Shown one piece after another: positions 61,771 through 64,000 of a stretch of DNA of 64,000 bases. The DNA is from Litsea cubeba (lineage: Eukaryota > Streptophyta > Magnoliopsida > Laurales > Lauraceae): NCBI GenBank assembly GCA_012931725.1, contig CM022948.1:71827272-71891271 (forward strand), in the 5' to 3' direction. Both the position numbers and the translations under genes were made by a program. The notes under the pieces were generated by a model. It was not told where the DNA came from and did no database searches. It saw only the letters and a program-made list of their open reading frames with translations. Position 1 is the stretch's first letter. Each line of letters opens with the position of its first letter.

Positions 61771-63004
61771 GAATTACCCCTCATAGGATACCAAATTTCA
61801 AATTAGTTATTAGGTGGTCAAAAAAAGAGTAATTAAATTTAGTTGTGCTCAGAACGTAATGCACCGTCTTCAGGTACGGACAATCACTAGTATATATATA
61901 TATCAAATGTAGCCCATTCTCACAAAATGTCAATTAAAATTCAAAACTCTTGCAATAAAAAAAAAAGCCTCAAGTTATCAACTCGGTTGTGGAATGGGTT
62001 CAAATGTTGGGTCAAGAATAACCATCCCTGAGATCCACCTTTTGGGTAAAACATTTGATCTTGCCACTACGACAAACGTAAAGGCACGATTACTATTCAA
62101 TATTGGATCAAATCATTACTTTTAAGGCATGATTCACTACCATCCATACACCCAAATCGTCGTGTAACAGGCACAACCATAGGCCGTGTCGTGCCGGTCT
62201 ATGCCCTCTATAGGACTATTTGCACAGAATTTTAATTGACTTATCAAATTTGCAAAAGTCTACAGGCCACCGATGGGGAGCTCGGAATGTCGGTGCAGGT
62301 AGCAGGGCTCATCAAATTTTAGAATAGTCTAAATTAGGTTATAGATTAGAGATTTTACATTTATTTTGATAGATTTCTTTTATATTTATATTTTTATAAT
62401 ATTTTAAAATATTACCATAATTTATTTTTTTGGCCCGAACTTAGAACGGGCCTTTGTTACTAGTTGATGGAATATGATTTTATCTAATTATCTACATCAT
62501 CTCTCAAGATCAAATCGGTGATTATTCAACCAGTAATAGGGCTGTCTAGGTTTAACCAGGGCTTTAAATGGATCAAGCCCGCGATTTAAAGAAGAACTCA
62601 TAGATTCAATTCAATCAATCTTTCCTTCTCTTACCAGGCGCGATCCGGCCCAACCCATAAAAATTATAGCAGTCGATGGGCTGGGCCCAGTCATGAGAGA
62701 AGACTTTTGAAGACTTGAGTACAATAGTAAGATCTCAAACTCAGACATCAACAGAGAAATATTTGTTTTCACATGAACATGTTCATCTCAAAAACAAAAC
62801 ATGGATACTAATACCAGAAAGTCCAAAACCATAACATGATAACAATAACATTGGAAGAGAAAAATAGAGACAATAACAAGAATCTAATAATGAAATAACC
62901 ATCTAAAGCTAATAGTAATATAAGTATCATTGACTAATATAATCTTCTCCTTCCTAAACCATGTCTCATGTATGATTGAAGAAGATTAAGGACATGGGTC
63001 ATGT

Positions 63005-63366
63005 TCACTGCAGCATAGCTGATTCCGAGAACAGCAACACAAGTGTGGTAAGTGCCAACAAGATCGATGGAGAGGACGCCATTGTAGTGATCGCAGAGCT
63101 TGGAAGGGGGGATGGGGAAGGTGAATTTGCTGAGTCTGGATGGTGTCCTGGATGGGGAGATGGATGCAGGGCCATCACATCGACGATCAGCCTCTGGCCA
63201 TTCTTGCAATGATCAGGGACACCACTTATGAAGTAGATTAGACCAGGTTTTTCGAGCTTATAAATGGTCTTCCCATCACTGAAAGTGGAGATTGGATTGA
63301 TTGCAACGCAATGGTAGTATCCTTTTTTATCCACCACAAGCACCGAATCATTCTTGTAATCAAATT
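63005..63366 (-). CDS. Early-nodulin-like phytocyanin, 3' exon (partial)
   Basis: The last exon, 120 codons including the TGA. It opens after a CAG acceptor (phase G|AA) with FDYKNDSVLVV and then GYYHC, FSDG, YFISGVPDHCKNGQRLIV. This is the second half of a phytocyanin domain: the two Cys of the conserved disulfide are present, but Ser stands where blue-copper members have the ligand Cys, so copper binding is unlikely, as in early-nodulin-like proteins. A Pro/Ser-rich arabinogalactan-like stretch and a hydrophobic tail ending SESAMLQ follow, which predicts a GPI anchor at the plasma membrane or wall. The signal peptide and first half are not visible within 630 bases upstream, so exon 1 is probably outside the window. 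Confidence 0.88.
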
Positions 63367-64000
63367 CTGGAATTTGAAAAAAAAAAAAAAAAAAGGCAAC
63401 AAACAATAGAGGGGTTAGAGTCTCAATTGAGGGTTATTCATGATATGGACTTTTTGACACAAATGACTATACCACTGTATATATCTAATTCTCATCTTTC
63501 AGTAAAATAGTGTTGATTTGGTGGACAGTTTCATGGTTGAACAAGATACTCTTAATTTGTCTCATTCCAATTTATGAATGTTTCTCAATAGGGTTTTCTC
63601 TGCTACCAAAACAAAATGGGCCACTTTGGGAGAAACATGTGGGGATAATTTGGATATAAACTAGGAAAAGTGCAACCTATTCAATCAATAATCACCATTA
63701 GATTTACACGGTTATAAATAACCACTTAATGAAACTAAAAAAATGGCTGAACGCTTATCTACAATTGTTTATCTAAATTCACCAATCTAACTAAGATGCA
63801 TGGTTTTGGCCAGAGAAGTTTCATGACAGGAGGAAACCAGTCACCATGTAAACAATTACAGGGTCTTCTCGTGTTCTTGACAATTGATATAAACAGGTGA
63901 ATCAAGAATTCAAGATAGCATAATATATAGACAGAGATGGCGCACACAACTAAATGGATAAAGATTCTCATAAACTATTTGTTCATGATCACTGTTAGTA
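63367..64000. other. Intron of the phytocyanin-like gene (presumed)
   Basis: Upstream of the 3' exon on the coding strand lies a T17 run at the acceptor and then AT-rich DNA. I looked for the family's first exon (signal peptide and a GW...P motif) on the - strand and found none. It therefore reads as a first intron of at least 630 nt running off the right edge. Confidence 0.5.

Larger units (their letters stand above)
59500..63004. other. Intergenic: NUP85 upstream region to phytocyanin-gene 3' flank
   Basis: No exon or RNA gene recognised. Contents: the NUP85 promoter side, a 95-bp tandem duplication (59717-59907), a SINE-like 3' end (60637-60678), a spaced direct repeat (60703-61083), and an imperfect 157-bp-period repeat (61458-61770). 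The last few hundred bases probably include the 3' untranslated region of the phytocyanin-like gene. Confidence 0.6.

Noticed and set aside
1..64000. CRISPR arrays, bacterial operons, organelle gene blocks or a novel defence system
   Set aside because: The spliced nuclear genes, plant transposons and codon context are eukaryotic. No regularly spaced identical repeats with unique spacers and no plastid or mitochondrial genes were seen.

Overview
This is nuclear DNA from a flowering plant. The evidence is GT-AG introns with one GC-AG exception, plant versions of conserved eukaryotic genes, Ty1/Copia and Ty3/Gypsy remnants, an Au-type SINE, and several MITE families. I cannot name the species. 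The long introns packed with transposons suggest a TE-rich, probably woody dicot-like or magnoliid-like genome, which is an inference.

Four protein genes can be built exon by exon. (1) A plant unc-13 homolog (DUF810/MUN family) on the + strand, 9243-15123, 5 exons, 961 aa. (2) STT3A, the catalytic subunit of oligosaccharyltransferase, on the - strand, 34751 down to 17230, 23 coding exons, 785 aa. (3) NUP85, a Y-complex nucleoporin, on the - strand, 59442 down to 36739, 18 coding exons, 714 aa. (4) The last exon of an early-nodulin-like (phytocyanin) GPI-anchored protein on the - strand, 63366 down to 63005; the rest of this gene was not found and probably lies past the right edge. Genes 1-3 look intact: every exon joins in phase and the stop codons fall where the family ends. 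They share no obvious pathway (vesicle trafficking, ER N-glycosylation, nuclear pore). Gene 1 converges on STT3A; STT3A, NUP85 and the phytocyanin gene lie head-to-tail.

Layout: 1-9080 is intergenic with MITEs and a 24-bp minisatellite. 9243-15123 is the unc-13 homolog. 15124-17229 is a convergent spacer. 17230-34751 is STT3A, with a SINE, LINE remnants and a MITE in its introns. 34870-36738 is intergenic. 36739-59442 is NUP85, with a Gypsy remnant in intron 11 and a three-layer nested insertion in intron 10. 59500-63004 is intergenic with local duplications. 63005-63366 is the phytocyanin exon.

The most striking structure is NUP85 intron 10. Three sets of perfect target-site duplications show the history: an 879-bp hAT-like MITE landed first (TSD ATCTAAAG). 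A 5482-bp Copia element then landed on its first two bases (TSD AAGTA), and a 1358-bp second MITE landed inside it (TSD CAAATAGG). Together they grew an intron of about 1.4 kb to 9.15 kb without harming the flanking exons. Other points of note are a GC-AG intron in the unc-13 homolog, two introns that are open in frame and divisible by three, and a possible stop-introducing cassette exon in NUP85.
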